From assembly GCA_947073645.1 (NCBI GenBank), contig CAMTMK010000004.1, positions 1 through 64,000 of the forward strand: a stretch of 64,000 nt of DNA, read 5' to 3'. The notes beneath the pieces were generated by a model. The model was given only the letters and a program-made list of their open reading frames with translations. It made no database searches and had not been told where the DNA came from. A program made the position numbers and the translations under genes. The stretch comes from an uncultured bacterium (GTDB taxonomy: Bacteria; Cyanobacteriota; Vampirovibrionia; Gastranaerophilales; Gastranaerophilaceae). Of the stretch, positions 27,501-34,870 are shown one piece after another; within the stretch, counting starts at the first letter, position 1; each line of letters starts with the position of its first letter.

Positions 27501-28698
27501 ATTTCGCAGCACCTGTGTTGTTAGTAACAGTACCACCAACAACCAAACCGTTTGTACCGGTAGAATTAGTAACATTCAAAGCACCGTTATTTGTAACTTT
27601 ACCATTAAGAGCAAGCTTAGTACCTGTCCCTTGGTTAGTGAATGTCATTGTACCATTGTTTCTAACATCACCTGATGTATTAACAAGTAATTGACCTGCA
27701 TTATTAGTAACTGTTAAATTACCATTAGCATTATATAACTGCCCGTTAATATTAACACCATTCGCACCTGTATTGGTAATGTTAATATTACCATTTGATG
27801 CAAAGTTTTTAACTTGAGCACCTGCACCAATAGAAGTTCCTGCATTTGATGTAATAGTAATATTACCGTTGCTGTTAGAAAAACCACTGCCAACATTCAT
27901 ATTATCAGCATTTACAAGACTATTAAATATAGTATTAATATTAGTAGCAACATTTACAGTCGGATAAGTTAATGAATCAATAGTGCTGTTTGCAACACCT
28001 GCATAAACTTTTGCATTGTCACCAACAGTAATTGTATCACCTTTTAATTCAACATTACCTCTTGCTACAACTCTTCCATTTATAGTAATAGGAACTGCCG
28101 TAGCATTACCATATTGTAATGTTGATAAATCACGAGCAGTTGTTTGTATCGCCAAAGAGTGATTAGCATTTTGAGTTGCAGATTTAGGTAATCCATTTAT
28201 TAAATTATCATAAGATGATTGTGTCGGAGCTAAAACTGATAAGTTTCCAACATTTAATACACCGCTTGAACCAACAACCATACCTTTTGGTGAAACAAAA
28301 ACTAATTGTCCGTTGCCTTTAAGTGAACCTGCTTGATTCGCAAGTGCATTAACTATACCGTCAATTTTCACTTGATTATTAACAAAACTTACAAATGTAT
28401 TAATATCAGTTGCATTACCATAACCATTTTCTTTAACAGCCAACCATTGGAATATAAAGTTCATAACATCTCCTGAACCTAATTCCAATCTATCAAAATT
28501 TCTAAAACCAACATCACCATTATATGCGTCAGGATACATATTATATGCGCCATTTGCATCAGGATTAATAGTATTTCCATTACCATCAGTTACAACTGAT
28601 GCAGCTAAAACTTGAAATGCGAATGATTGTTGCATAACAAGTAATAGGCTTAATATAAATGCTATTATTCTTTTTCTATTAAATTTGGTTATTTTCAT
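24595..28698 (-). CDS. Giant secreted TPS-domain adhesin with Asp-Thr stalk and C-terminal PilZ domain
   Basis: About 1367 residues from the ATG at 28698 (GAGGT upstream; a further in-frame ATG exists at 28713). A long signal region (IIAFILSLLLVMQQSFAFQ) leads into a haemagglutination-activity/TPS domain (NGQLVFVSPKGMVVGSSGVL, about residues 40-180). A long region of repeated NNGT/TVTNN beta-helix-like units follows up to ~640, then a less repetitive domain, a run of (DTDTDx) units around 1040-1215, and a C-terminal PilZ-like domain near 1260-1365 with R-x3-R (RQYMR) and DISRGGVSL. TPS exoproteins normally need a TpsB pore, which is not in the window. A PilZ domain on an exported protein is unusual. 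It follows the 840-residue gene in one operon. Confidence 0.85.
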   Translation of the reverse strand: MKITKFNRKRIIAFILSLLLVMQQSFAFQVLAASVVTDGNGNTINPDANGAYNMYPDAYNGDVGFRNFDRLELGSGDVMNFIFQWLAVKENGYGNATDINTFVSFVNNQVKIDGIVNALANQAGSLKGNGQLVFVSPKGMVVGSSGVLNVGNLSVLAPTQSSYDNLINGLPKSATQNANHSLAIQTTARDLSTLQYGNATAVPITINGRVVARGNVELKGDTITVGDNAKVYAGVANSTIDSLTYPTVNVATNINTIFNSLVNADNMNVGSGFSNSNGNITITSNAGTSIGAGAQVKNFASNGNINITNTGANGVNINGQLYNANGNLTVTNNAGQLLVNTSGDVRNNGTMTFTNQGTGTKLALNGKVTNNGALNVTNSTGTNGLVVGGTVTNNTGAAKFTNNRGLFTVSNGGTVTSNGTSLTMTNNSTGTGLTVAGTVNNTNGTALLDNKGGQLLVDTTGKVNGTGTSLTLNNAGTGGLKVANGGAVTNSGTLNVTNSGSAGMNIAGTVTNNTGKATFDNTAGGLLVANTGKINSNGNYLLVQNTNSGDMDIQGKVTVNNSGAYVRFINRDSNMKLGNANVDYNIDSNATVNIAVTNGDLLNNGVSKTLIRTTGTAGLGVNVTNGKIGTEVGPCADGVCTGIGAGARDLTKSINTNVAGTITATSTKGARNTSLVNMASLNTDMRVNQIKADGRVILLADGTTKGAVPYDIVNRASNSANPNVEGTGISLIASGTIGETGKALTFRQNGVSPIFNGDDARNPHVLDPENKSSQGVDMLAIGDINVKGLDNGSNKLNTNVCAMISRTGNVNAEFSGDTYIGETTAAKEINITTRGKNLYIDHLGETSQYKTDYYGTNTNINPTKVKLVALDLGSFWDDGEHPKYEHASDSTIVVKNGTIKGQGNGRPAHEQDLTLVADNAYAGGYYFNMGKHRGEIPNEDPANSTGHKFNPSYYVLDDSTNKLTNATTGKTDVSIRAKAVRPEDVTAIGRKEDERNYYYGGSSQGYDPDYDGVNGNKDIDNQGGEDDDDNLVVPEDKEIVVDTDNDTDTDNDTDTDIDTDTDIDTDTDMDTDTDTDVDTDTDIDTDTDSDTDVDTDTDMDTDNDTDTDNDTDTDIDTDTDIDTDTDMDTDTDTDVDTDTDIDTDTDSDTDVDTDTDTDTDNDTDTDNDTDTDIDTDTDIDTDTDMDTDTDTDVDTDTDIDTDTDSDTDIDTDDDNNDDDNDNDTDDDIIVDIPDFKDLYKQRVVTDKVDSIDKRQYMRFNTDETENPVVFESSNNDVVAVTDISRGGVSLKHNKKLKVGDVVPVHIKYGDLEVNAKVKVVSATDVKAGAQFVDLDTATANKLLYLSLLHNGEAVANAIQNISATVEE
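25056..25585 (-). repeat. In-gene Asp-Thr repeat with 174-bp higher-order unit
   Basis: About 180 residues alternate Asp with Thr or one other residue in six-residue steps (DTDTDI, DTDTDM, DTDTDS and so on). The order of the variable residues repeats three times with a 58-residue (174-bp) period, the first copy slightly short. This resembles the Ser-Asp stalks of Gram-positive adhesins. It is prone to length change by recombination or slippage. Confidence 0.85.
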
Positions 28699-28793
28699 TT
28701 TTGAACCTCGCACATGACACTTATAATCATGTAAACGGTATTTTTTCCTAAAACTTTACAGTTTTAATCATAGTTTTTACAAAAGTTTATAAT

Positions 28794-31316
28794 TTAATTT
28801 TGCAATCTAGGTTGTCCACCATTTAGTCTCGTTATCAACTCATTAATTGTACCAATACTAAAAATAGCTGACTTGTTATAACCTGCAAAACCTTTCGGTT
28901 GAACTAATTTAAATGAATTGGAAGTTGCTTGACCATTTAATGTTTGATCGGTTGATTCTAACTGGAATAGTTCAACATGATCTGTTTTAATAATTGAAAT
29001 CGGTTTACCATCAGCATCTTTATGAGCGTGGTCAACAACACTTACCAATTTGTAAATTACAGTATTTGCAGCCAAATTTCTTGGTAACTGACCTTGACGT
29101 TTTGCCTCATCAATTTCACGTGAAGTCAATTGTTCATATCTATATTCATGCACATCACCATATTGATTACTATGGTCAAAACCTCTAATAATATCAGGTC
29201 GTTCAGTAACAGCAGCATTAGGATCTTTCATTTCTGCCAGCACTTCACCACTAAGTCCTTCAGCAAAATCATATGTTGTATTAGGAGCATGAGTACCTGT
29301 TGCACCAGTACGAGCCAAACCACCTTGGTCTTTACCTGTAAATGCATTTATACTATATCTCTGAGGTTCTTGTACATCTATTATTCCTGAAACCTGATTA
29401 TTAGGAGCTTTAATAGGGCCACGTTTTTTCAAATCGTTAAGCCACATTGCAGCTTCTTGTTTATTAAGATATTTTGAAGCATAACCACCATTATATTGCC
29501 AATCAGTTAAAAATTCTGTTTTATGGAATACACCTTTTTCATCAACATAATATTTTACAATCTCACATGCTAATGTAAATTCTTCAGATCCAGGTTTTAA
29601 TCCCACTTCTCTAGCAACATTTTCAGGAATATATTCAGATGAATGTTGTGCATGAGGATCATCAGGTTTTTGAGTTAAAGTTTCTTGACCTTTTGTTTCT
29701 AAAACTTGAGATAAATTATTATTAAATACATCTACTTCATTACCATTAATACCCTGATCAATTGCACTATTAAGCATTGCTGTACCTGTTGCTATTAATG
29801 TACTTGGCAAAACTGCTGAAATTTTAGCTTCACTAAATGCAGTAGCTGTTTGAGTATCTGAAGCAAATACTCCCGGAATATGGTGTAAACATTGAGCAAC
29901 ACCATTATATGGAATTTGCATAACAACTTCGCCATTAACCATATAATCTACTGAACCTGAATATGGAGTTTCTCCAGTAATATCCTGAGCATCAACACCA
30001 GCTTCTGCATGTGCTGTTGCACTATTTGATGAAGTATTACTATTACTTAATAGAGCACCAAATGCTCCCCCAAGTAAACCTGCTGGTAGCCCATCTAATA
30101 ATACTTTACCTAAACTAATTTGATTTTCCCAATCAAATCCCATATTCTCAATATCTTTTTTATCAAGTCCTAAATCTCTTGCGGCTCTTTTTTCTGTAAA
30201 TTCCATATTTCTTTTTTGGAACAATTTTTGAAAGAAATTACCTTTTTTAGCTGATTTATTTACTTGTCCATCAGTACCAACAACATTATCTAATATAAAC
30301 TGATAAAATATATTTTTATTTGCATCTGGTACATTACCATTTTCATCGAACATTTTATTATAAAATTCCATACGTTGCTCTTCTGTAGAAGCTTCACCAT
30401 ACAGAGCTCTTGCCTGATCGGCACTATAATTTCTAACTGCAATTTTTATTTTTTCTTGTTGCTCTGGTTTAAGATCACTCCAATGCCAATTATTCATTTT
30501 TTGAATTGCATTATTTATACGTTTAGTACTCTTATCAACATTTTTCTTTAATGTTTTCATATGTTTTATTACATCATGAGCACCAGTCCTTGCATCCAAA
30601 ATTCTTTGCTCTTCTTCATTTGGTTGATAAGTTGAATCTTGCATTCGTTTTCGTTCAATATTTTCTTCAACTTTTAATACCTGATTATTTTGTGCTTCAA
30701 CAACAGTTTCAGCTTTGTCTGGTTTGTGTCCTTGTTTTATAAGTTCTGCAATTCTATCTTGTCTGGATTTTCCATAAAAACCTTCAAATAGAAGTTCTTT
30801 TTCAAGTTCTTTCCAAGCCTTACCTTCATTTAAGGAACCATCTTTTTTATATAATTGTGAATATTTTGATTGTGGGAACATTTCTTTTAATGCATTAAAA
30901 AATTGATTTTCAGGCAAAGGAGTCTGTTGTTCAAATGAATCAATTTGAGCATATCTATCAACATCCAATAACAAAACATCATCTGGACGATTTTGTCTGA
31001 CATTATAACCATTAATATCTAATTTTTCTTTTATTTTAGCAAGATCAATACCCATAGGATTTTCCAGTAAAGCAAATATTTCTGATGGTTTATATCCATG
31101 CTCTCCAAGATAATCCATAAAAGCATCTTTGCTCTGAAGATTATTTAAATCATATTCTGTACCATTGATAGTAATTTTCATCTCTTTCTTTCCTTGCAAA
31201 GCTGCTTGCAAGGCATCTCCAGTCACTACCTGAGCGCGTTCAGTTTCACTTAAATGATTATAAGCAGTTTCTGTAATAGCTTGTCCTTTATAAAGACCAT
31301 GTATTTGCGAATCCAT
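28794..31316 (-). CDS. Large hypothetical protein, 840 residues
   Basis: The start is the ATG at 31316 with AGAAAGGA eight bases upstream; an in-frame alternative lies nine codons earlier. The first ~400 residues are hydrophilic and helical, Gln/Lys/Glu-rich. A short Gly/Leu-rich hydrophobic segment (LPAGLLGGAFGALL) occurs near residue 420, followed by a Ser/Thr/Ala linker. The C-terminal half has mixed beta-type sequence with many His and Asp residues (VVDHAHKDADGKP). No signal peptide is obvious. It precedes the giant TPS-PilZ gene by 95 bases on the same strand, so it may serve that protein's secretion or be a co-secreted factor. I do not recognise the family. Confidence 0.75.
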   Translation of the reverse strand: MDSQIHGLYKGQAITETAYNHLSETERAQVVTGDALQAALQGKKEMKITINGTEYDLNNLQSKDAFMDYLGEHGYKPSEIFALLENPMGIDLAKIKEKLDINGYNVRQNRPDDVLLLDVDRYAQIDSFEQQTPLPENQFFNALKEMFPQSKYSQLYKKDGSLNEGKAWKELEKELLFEGFYGKSRQDRIAELIKQGHKPDKAETVVEAQNNQVLKVEENIERKRMQDSTYQPNEEEQRILDARTGAHDVIKHMKTLKKNVDKSTKRINNAIQKMNNWHWSDLKPEQQEKIKIAVRNYSADQARALYGEASTEEQRMEFYNKMFDENGNVPDANKNIFYQFILDNVVGTDGQVNKSAKKGNFFQKLFQKRNMEFTEKRAARDLGLDKKDIENMGFDWENQISLGKVLLDGLPAGLLGGAFGALLSNSNTSSNSATAHAEAGVDAQDITGETPYSGSVDYMVNGEVVMQIPYNGVAQCLHHIPGVFASDTQTATAFSEAKISAVLPSTLIATGTAMLNSAIDQGINGNEVDVFNNNLSQVLETKGQETLTQKPDDPHAQHSSEYIPENVAREVGLKPGSEEFTLACEIVKYYVDEKGVFHKTEFLTDWQYNGGYASKYLNKQEAAMWLNDLKKRGPIKAPNNQVSGIIDVQEPQRYSINAFTGKDQGGLARTGATGTHAPNTTYDFAEGLSGEVLAEMKDPNAAVTERPDIIRGFDHSNQYGDVHEYRYEQLTSREIDEAKRQGQLPRNLAANTVIYKLVSVVDHAHKDADGKPISIIKTDHVELFQLESTDQTLNGQATSNSFKLVQPKGFAGYNKSAIFSIGTINELITRLNGGQPRLQN

Positions 31317-31649
31317 GACAAATCCTTTCTCAGTTTTGCACACTGAAAATTGTACTTATACTTTCTCTTACTCATGTAAAAACATTTTTTAACCTGAAAT
31401 TGCGCTTTTAGCAATATTCTTTACATTTTTTCATGTCAAAAAGGCTGTTTTTACACAAATATAGAGGATTTTTACCTTTTACATTTCGTAATATTATATA
31501 TTATTTAAATATATAATATATACTCTTGGAATTTTATACGGGGTTTTGACCGCACACATTCCTTCTGCATGTCATGTCGGCAAATTTTCTAAAAACTTTA
31601 ATTTTAAAATCCAACTTGTTACATTTGTTTACAAATTAAAAAGCATTAA
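31317..31649. other. Non-coding upstream region with AT-rich palindrome
   Basis: A 333-base gap upstream of the 840-residue gene without a convincing coding frame. It holds an AT-only inverted repeat at 31492-31518 (ten-base arms TATTATATAT/ATATATAATA, seven-base loop), which also contains several TATAAT-like boxes on the minus strand. It is probably the promoter region of the operon. Confidence 0.5.
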
Positions 31650-31675
31650 AAAAGACACCGTTTAAGGTGTCTTTT
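31650..31675. terminator. Intrinsic terminator AAAAGACACC/GGTGTCTTTT
   Basis: Ten-base perfect arms with a six-base loop, immediately next to the copied tRNA-Ala 3' end at 31676-31695. This is the same arrangement as the terminator that follows the real tRNA-Ala. Confidence 0.85.
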
Positions 31676-31695
31676 ATGGTGGAGGTTAGGAGATT
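31676..31695 (-). repeat. 20-base copy of the tRNA-Ala 3' end
   Basis: Identical to 31866-31885, covering CCA, the discriminator, the 3' acceptor strand and the 3' half of the T-arm, and breaking off inside the T-loop. The rest of the tRNA is missing. It is followed on the minus strand by its own terminator. It looks like an attachment-site remnant or decayed tRNA gene. Confidence 0.7.
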
Positions 31696-31727
31696 GTCTT
31701 GCTCTGCGGCGTTAAACGGGTCTACAG

Positions 31728-31764
31728 TTGACTACTACATAGACTGTGTCTATTACGTAGTCAA
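31728..31764. repeat. Near-perfect 17-bp inverted repeat
   Basis: Arms TTGACTACTACATAGAC and GTCTATTACGTAGTCAA match in 14 of 17 positions around a three-base TGT loop. It lies between the copied tRNA-Ala end and the real tRNA-Ala, in a segment with no gene. It could be a transposon-end remnant or a structured RNA. Confidence 0.6.
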
Positions 31765-31832
31765 GCTTTCGCCCTCTGCCACCTCGCGCTCGAACTCATA
31801 TTGAGCTCTCATCAATACTAACACTCAAAATA

Positions 31833-31864
31833 AAAAAGACGATAACAGATGTCATCGTCTTTTT
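31833..31864 (-). terminator. Terminator of tRNA-Ala
   Basis: Arms AAAAAGACGAT/ATCGTCTTTTT flank a ten-base loop just downstream (minus strand) of the tRNA-Ala CCA end. Confidence 0.8.
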
Positions 31865-31866
31865 TA

Positions 31867-31942
31867 TGGTGGAGGTTAGGAGATTCGAACTCCTGACCCC
31901 CTGCGTGCAAAGCAGGTGCTCTACCAGCTGAGCTAAACCCCC
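31867..31942 (-). tRNA. tRNA-Ala(TGC)
   Basis: A 76-base cloverleaf including an encoded CCA. The acceptor GGGGGTT pairs with AACCTCC and keeps the G3-U70 wobble that defines alanine tRNAs. The D-arm is AGCTCAGCTGGTAGAGCA, the anticodon loop has TGC, and the T-arm is AGGAGTTCGAATCTCCT. It lies downstream of the Mini-III gene on the same strand. A possible promoter TTTACA-N16-TACAAT lies about 50 bases upstream of its 5' end. Confidence 0.95.
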
Positions 31943-32021
31943 ACGATTGTTTCGTGAAACTTATATGTACTTGTCACAAGTTCTATTGTACATGCTGATT
32001 TTTTTTTGTAAAGTACTTTTT

Positions 32022-32372
32022 TTATTTTTCTATAATTAAATTTGATAAAAATTTTTCTAATTTCACTTTATCTTCATAATACCACCAGCCAATAAGAGTT
32101 TCAAAAGCCGTTGCCTGACGGTATTCTGACTGATTTGAACGACGTCCGATTGGAATTGGAAGATTTCGGGCGCGACGAGCAATCTCTTGTTCTTCTTCTG
32201 TCAATTCCATATTATGCAAAAGTTCTGCCTGATACGATGCTTTCACCTTATCTGTCGTAATCTTATGTAATAATTTTGCATTCTCTGTCATACGAACCGT
32301 TTTCTCGCGAATAAACAATTCCCATACTGCATCACCAATATATGCATAATTTCTTAAATTCATATCTCCCAT
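32022..32372 (-). CDS. mrnC: Mini-ribonuclease 3
   Basis: A 116-residue RNase III-like enzyme without a double-stranded-RNA-binding domain, involved in 23S rRNA maturation in bacteria that have it. The signature YIGDAVWELFIRE, with its catalytic Asp, is near residue 12. HKITTDKVKASYQAELL follows, then TEEEQEIARRARN and EYRQATAFETLIGWWYY, matching the conserved helices of the family. A GGGAG ribosome-binding site lies before the ATG. tRNA-Ala lies downstream on the same strand. Confidence 0.93.
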   Translation of the reverse strand: MGDMNLRNYAYIGDAVWELFIREKTVRMTENAKLLHKITTDKVKASYQAELLHNMELTEEEQEIARRARNLPIPIGRRSNQSEYRQATAFETLIGWWYYEDKVKLEKFLSNLIIEK

Positions 32373-32402
32373 AAAATAATTGTACTATAAAAAGGTTTGT
32401 TC

Positions 32403-32408
32403 TATAAT
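32403..32408 (+). promoter_or_regulatory. -10 box with leaderless spacing
   Basis: TATAAT ends six bases before the ATG at 32415, without a ribosome-binding site. It lies in the narrow divergent gap with the Mini-III gene. Confidence 0.55.
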
Positions 32409-32414
32409 AATCGT

Positions 32415-32990
32415 ATGAAAAAAATATTTTTGATTTTATGTTTAATAATGATTGGTAACTTGGTTTCTGCAGAATGCGGATGTCACAGACAGAGCAAATG
32501 TCTTGATTTAATGACATCAATGTACAATGAACGTGCAACTTTATATAATGTTTTAAATCTTTCTTCCGATCAACAAAAGTGTAAAGATGTTATTGATGCA
32601 AAACGTTATGACGAACTGGGAAAACAATTCCAACAACTTGAACAGGAAAAATTTGTTTTAAACAAAATGTGTGAAAACAAAGCAAGTTCTCAAGCTGTAA
32701 AAAAACAGGAAAATGTTGTTAAGAATATCGAAAAATGCATGAAAAAAACCGGTGATAAATATGATAAAGAATTCAAATCGGTTTTAAATTCCGAACAACG
32801 TTCAAAATTAAGGTCTATTAGAAAAATGCAGATTAAAGAGATTAAACATTGCCAAAAAAATAAAGCGTTTTATAAACAAGACCCTAATTTAAGACCGTTT
32901 GGCGAAAAAATGTATAAAAATAATGATGAAAAACTTTGTCCGACACATAACAAATGGCATTTATTCGGTTTTAAACATAAAACTAAATAG
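32415..32990 (+). CDS. Secreted helical protein, Spy/CpxP-like pattern
   Basis: A 191-residue protein from the ATG at 32415, with a signal peptide cleaved near VSA-EC. The mature part has a Cys pair (ECGCHRQSKC) and is otherwise alpha-helical and charged, with LNLSSDQQKCKDVI and SVLNSEQRSKLRSIRKMQ. Those two helix-turn segments resemble the LTxxQ repeats of the periplasmic chaperone Spy/CpxP family, which is only a resemblance. It is basic and Lys-rich towards the end. A second secreted orphan follows from its own promoter. Confidence 0.65.
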   Translation: MKKIFLILCLIMIGNLVSAECGCHRQSKCLDLMTSMYNERATLYNVLNLSSDQQKCKDVIDAKRYDELGKQFQQLEQEKFVLNKMCENKASSQAVKKQENVVKNIEKCMKKTGDKYDKEFKSVLNSEQRSKLRSIRKMQIKEIKHCQKNKAFYKQDPNLRPFGEKMYKNNDEKLCPTHNKWHLFGFKHKTK

Positions 32991-33020
32991 TTTAAATGAT
33001 GATTTTTACAAAGATATCAT

Positions 33021-33026
33021 TATAAT
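33021..33026 (+). promoter_or_regulatory. -10 box with leaderless spacing
   Basis: TATAAT ends six bases before the ATG at 33033, with no ribosome-binding site. Confidence 0.55.
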
Positions 33027-33032
33027 TATGGT

Positions 33033-33692
33033 ATGAAGAAACTGGCAGTATTAATTTTAGCAATCTTTTTCTCAACCGCAAGCTGTTTTGCATGGGGTTG
33101 GAAAAAAGATACCGGCACGCCATTAAATCAAGAATATAATAATGAAGGCAAGGGTTATATCGGAACTTTGCCAGATATTTCTAAAAATTTCGAAAGTTCT
33201 GAACCAAAAAGTGCAAAACCGATTTACGAAAAAAGCCAAAAATTTAATTCATCAGATGAGATAAAACCTGTACCAAGAGATAACCCTGCATTTGTAAACA
33301 TTATTTTAAAATCTGATAAAACATCTCCATATGTCAATGACATAAACGATTTATTACCGCTTTTGGAAAACATTTTGCTCTGTATTGAAAATAATTATGA
33401 TGTTCAGAAATTCAATGCAAAAGTATTTTTCTTTAATAAAACCGTAGAATATCTACAAAGCAAATATAAAAATTTACCTGAAAGCAGTTATACATCATTT
33501 CAAAAACTATTAACACTAAATACCCATACCAAATCTGTTGCCACATTACGTGCAGAAGCTGAAAAATACCGACCTTATCTTGCATATACAGGAGCAGGAT
33601 ATCTTTACAACGATAATGTCATAAATCAGCAATTAGACTACTTGAAAACCGAAATTGAAGAAACCATTGTAGTATTAAAAGATGTAAGATAA
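33033..33692 (+). CDS. Secreted hypothetical protein, 219 residues
   Basis: A clear signal peptide (VLILAIFFSTASCFA-WGWKK) starts a periplasmic or secreted protein. A short Pro/Ser-rich linker (residues 25-85) leads into a helical domain with repeated Tyr, Leu and Asn, including a possible helix pair at 110-215. There is no cysteine in the predicted mature part. I do not recognise the family. It stands between two other orphans with separate promoters, so context gives no function. Confidence 0.6.
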   Translation: MKKLAVLILAIFFSTASCFAWGWKKDTGTPLNQEYNNEGKGYIGTLPDISKNFESSEPKSAKPIYEKSQKFNSSDEIKPVPRDNPAFVNIILKSDKTSPYVNDINDLLPLLENILLCIENNYDVQKFNAKVFFFNKTVEYLQSKYKNLPESSYTSFQKLLTLNTHTKSVATLRAEAEKYRPYLAYTGAGYLYNDNVINQQLDYLKTEIEETIVVLKDVR

Positions 33693-33702
33693 AAAGTAAG
33701 TC

Positions 33703-33745
33703 TTGACAAACTTTTTTCTTTGACTTAAAGTTAGTTTAGACTAAC
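33703..33745 (+). promoter_or_regulatory. Promoter with DtxR-box-like operator
   Basis: TTGACA (33703-33708), a 17-base spacer and TAAAGT (33726-33731). Starting on the last two bases of the -10 box is GTTAGT-TTAG-ACTAAC (33730-33745), whose inner 14 bases TTAGTTTAGACTAA differ at two positions from the classical DtxR/IdeR core TTAGGTTAGCCTAA. A repressor there would cover the transcription start. A DtxR-family gene lies at 19392-19808. Confidence 0.65.
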
Positions 33746-33758
33746 AAGGGTAAAAAAT

Positions 33759-34820
33759 ATGAAGATTTCTACAATAGCCAAATATGTTGACCAGCCAATG
33801 GTTTTGAATAAATTAGATAAAAAGATGCCCGCACTGCTGATTGGAGCAGGAGGCGGATACGGACTTATTGACACATTTAGAAGCAAAAAAGGAAAAGATA
33901 AACAGAAAAAATTCGTTAAAAATTCTATTATTATTGCAAGTACAATTGCTGCATCATTGATTGGAACAAGAGGATTAAAAATCGGCGGTAAAAAAGTTAT
34001 TAAAGGTTTAATGGAGAGTGTTTCAACATCAGAGTTTCAAAAAACTCAAACTGTTGCTGTTGAAAAATTTCTTTCTAAAACTGATATAAAAGATGAGAAG
34101 ATTTTAGAAGCTTTGAATAGAGCAAAAACAAAAGAGCTTTCACCAAAACAGGTGGAATTACTGATTAACCAACTTCCTACATCTCCTGCGAAAAAAGAGC
34201 TTTTTGGGACGATTTTGCCTGAAAAGAAAAATCTTAACTCAAAGGAGATTTTTTCTGAAGTTAAGAGGTTGTCATTATTAGGTTTAGTGCCGATTGTCGG
34301 GGGCGTTGGGGGTGGAATTATTGCAGATAAGGTCACCAATTCAAGTAATAAAAAAAGTACTGCAAATAAGATAAAAGAGGGAATTTACCAATATCTTGCC
34401 AATATTTTCTTATGCAATATAGGTGCAGGCGGTGCTTTATATGTATTTGAAAAATTAGAAAAAAGTAAAACGATAAAACCTCTCGGACCTATGGGCAAAC
34501 TTGGTGTAATTTTTGGCGGAATTACAACAACAGGGATTATCGGCGGAAGTTATATTGCAAATTATATAAGCAAAAAAGTTATTGACCCAATGTTTGGTCA
34601 AAAAAATAATGGTCGATTATATGGAGAACGCAAACCTGAAGCTTTAGATATCGCATTACATTCTGACGATATTGCAACTGCCGGAATTTTATCAGGGTTT
34701 AAATGGATTGAGCCGACATTGCCATTCTTGTATTTTATATCAGGATATAGAGCCGGAATCGGCTACCGCAATGTCGAACATAAAAAAGCTGAACATAATA
34801 AAACGCAGCAAGTGGCATAA
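33759..34820 (+). CDS. Hypothetical membrane-associated protein, 353 residues
   Basis: An orphan with several hydrophobic Gly/Ala/Ile-rich segments: PALLIGAGGGYGLI near residue 30, SIIIASTIAASLIG near 55, LLGLVPIVGGVGGGIIA near 185, and ITTTGIIGGSYIANYI near 270. Basic loops lie between. This looks like an integral membrane or membrane-binding protein with glycine-zipper helices. AGGG precedes the ATG. Its promoter carries a DtxR-box-like operator, so iron or manganese control is plausible, and a link to metal homeostasis is inferred. A good terminator follows at 34849-34870. Confidence 0.7.
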   Translation: MKISTIAKYVDQPMVLNKLDKKMPALLIGAGGGYGLIDTFRSKKGKDKQKKFVKNSIIIASTIAASLIGTRGLKIGGKKVIKGLMESVSTSEFQKTQTVAVEKFLSKTDIKDEKILEALNRAKTKELSPKQVELLINQLPTSPAKKELFGTILPEKKNLNSKEIFSEVKRLSLLGLVPIVGGVGGGIIADKVTNSSNKKSTANKIKEGIYQYLANIFLCNIGAGGALYVFEKLEKSKTIKPLGPMGKLGVIFGGITTTGIIGGSYIANYISKKVIDPMFGQKNNGRLYGERKPEALDIALHSDDIATAGILSGFKWIEPTLPFLYFISGYRAGIGYRNVEHKKAEHNKTQQVA

Positions 34821-34848
34821 AGATTTCTACACAACCTTCTTATATACA

Positions 34849-34870
34849 CCTCGCAGATGCGAGGTTTTTT
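34849..34870 (+). terminator. Intrinsic terminator CCTCGC/GCGAGG-T6
   Basis: Six-base GC-rich stem, AGAT loop and a T6 tract, between two converging genes; the left end is preceded by ACA rather than an A-run. Confidence 0.85.

Noticed and set aside
31676..31830. Possible tmRNA because of the Ala-type 3' end
   Set aside because: The T-arm is incomplete, no matching 5' acceptor or tag-peptide frame is found, and identity to tRNA-Ala stops in the T-loop.
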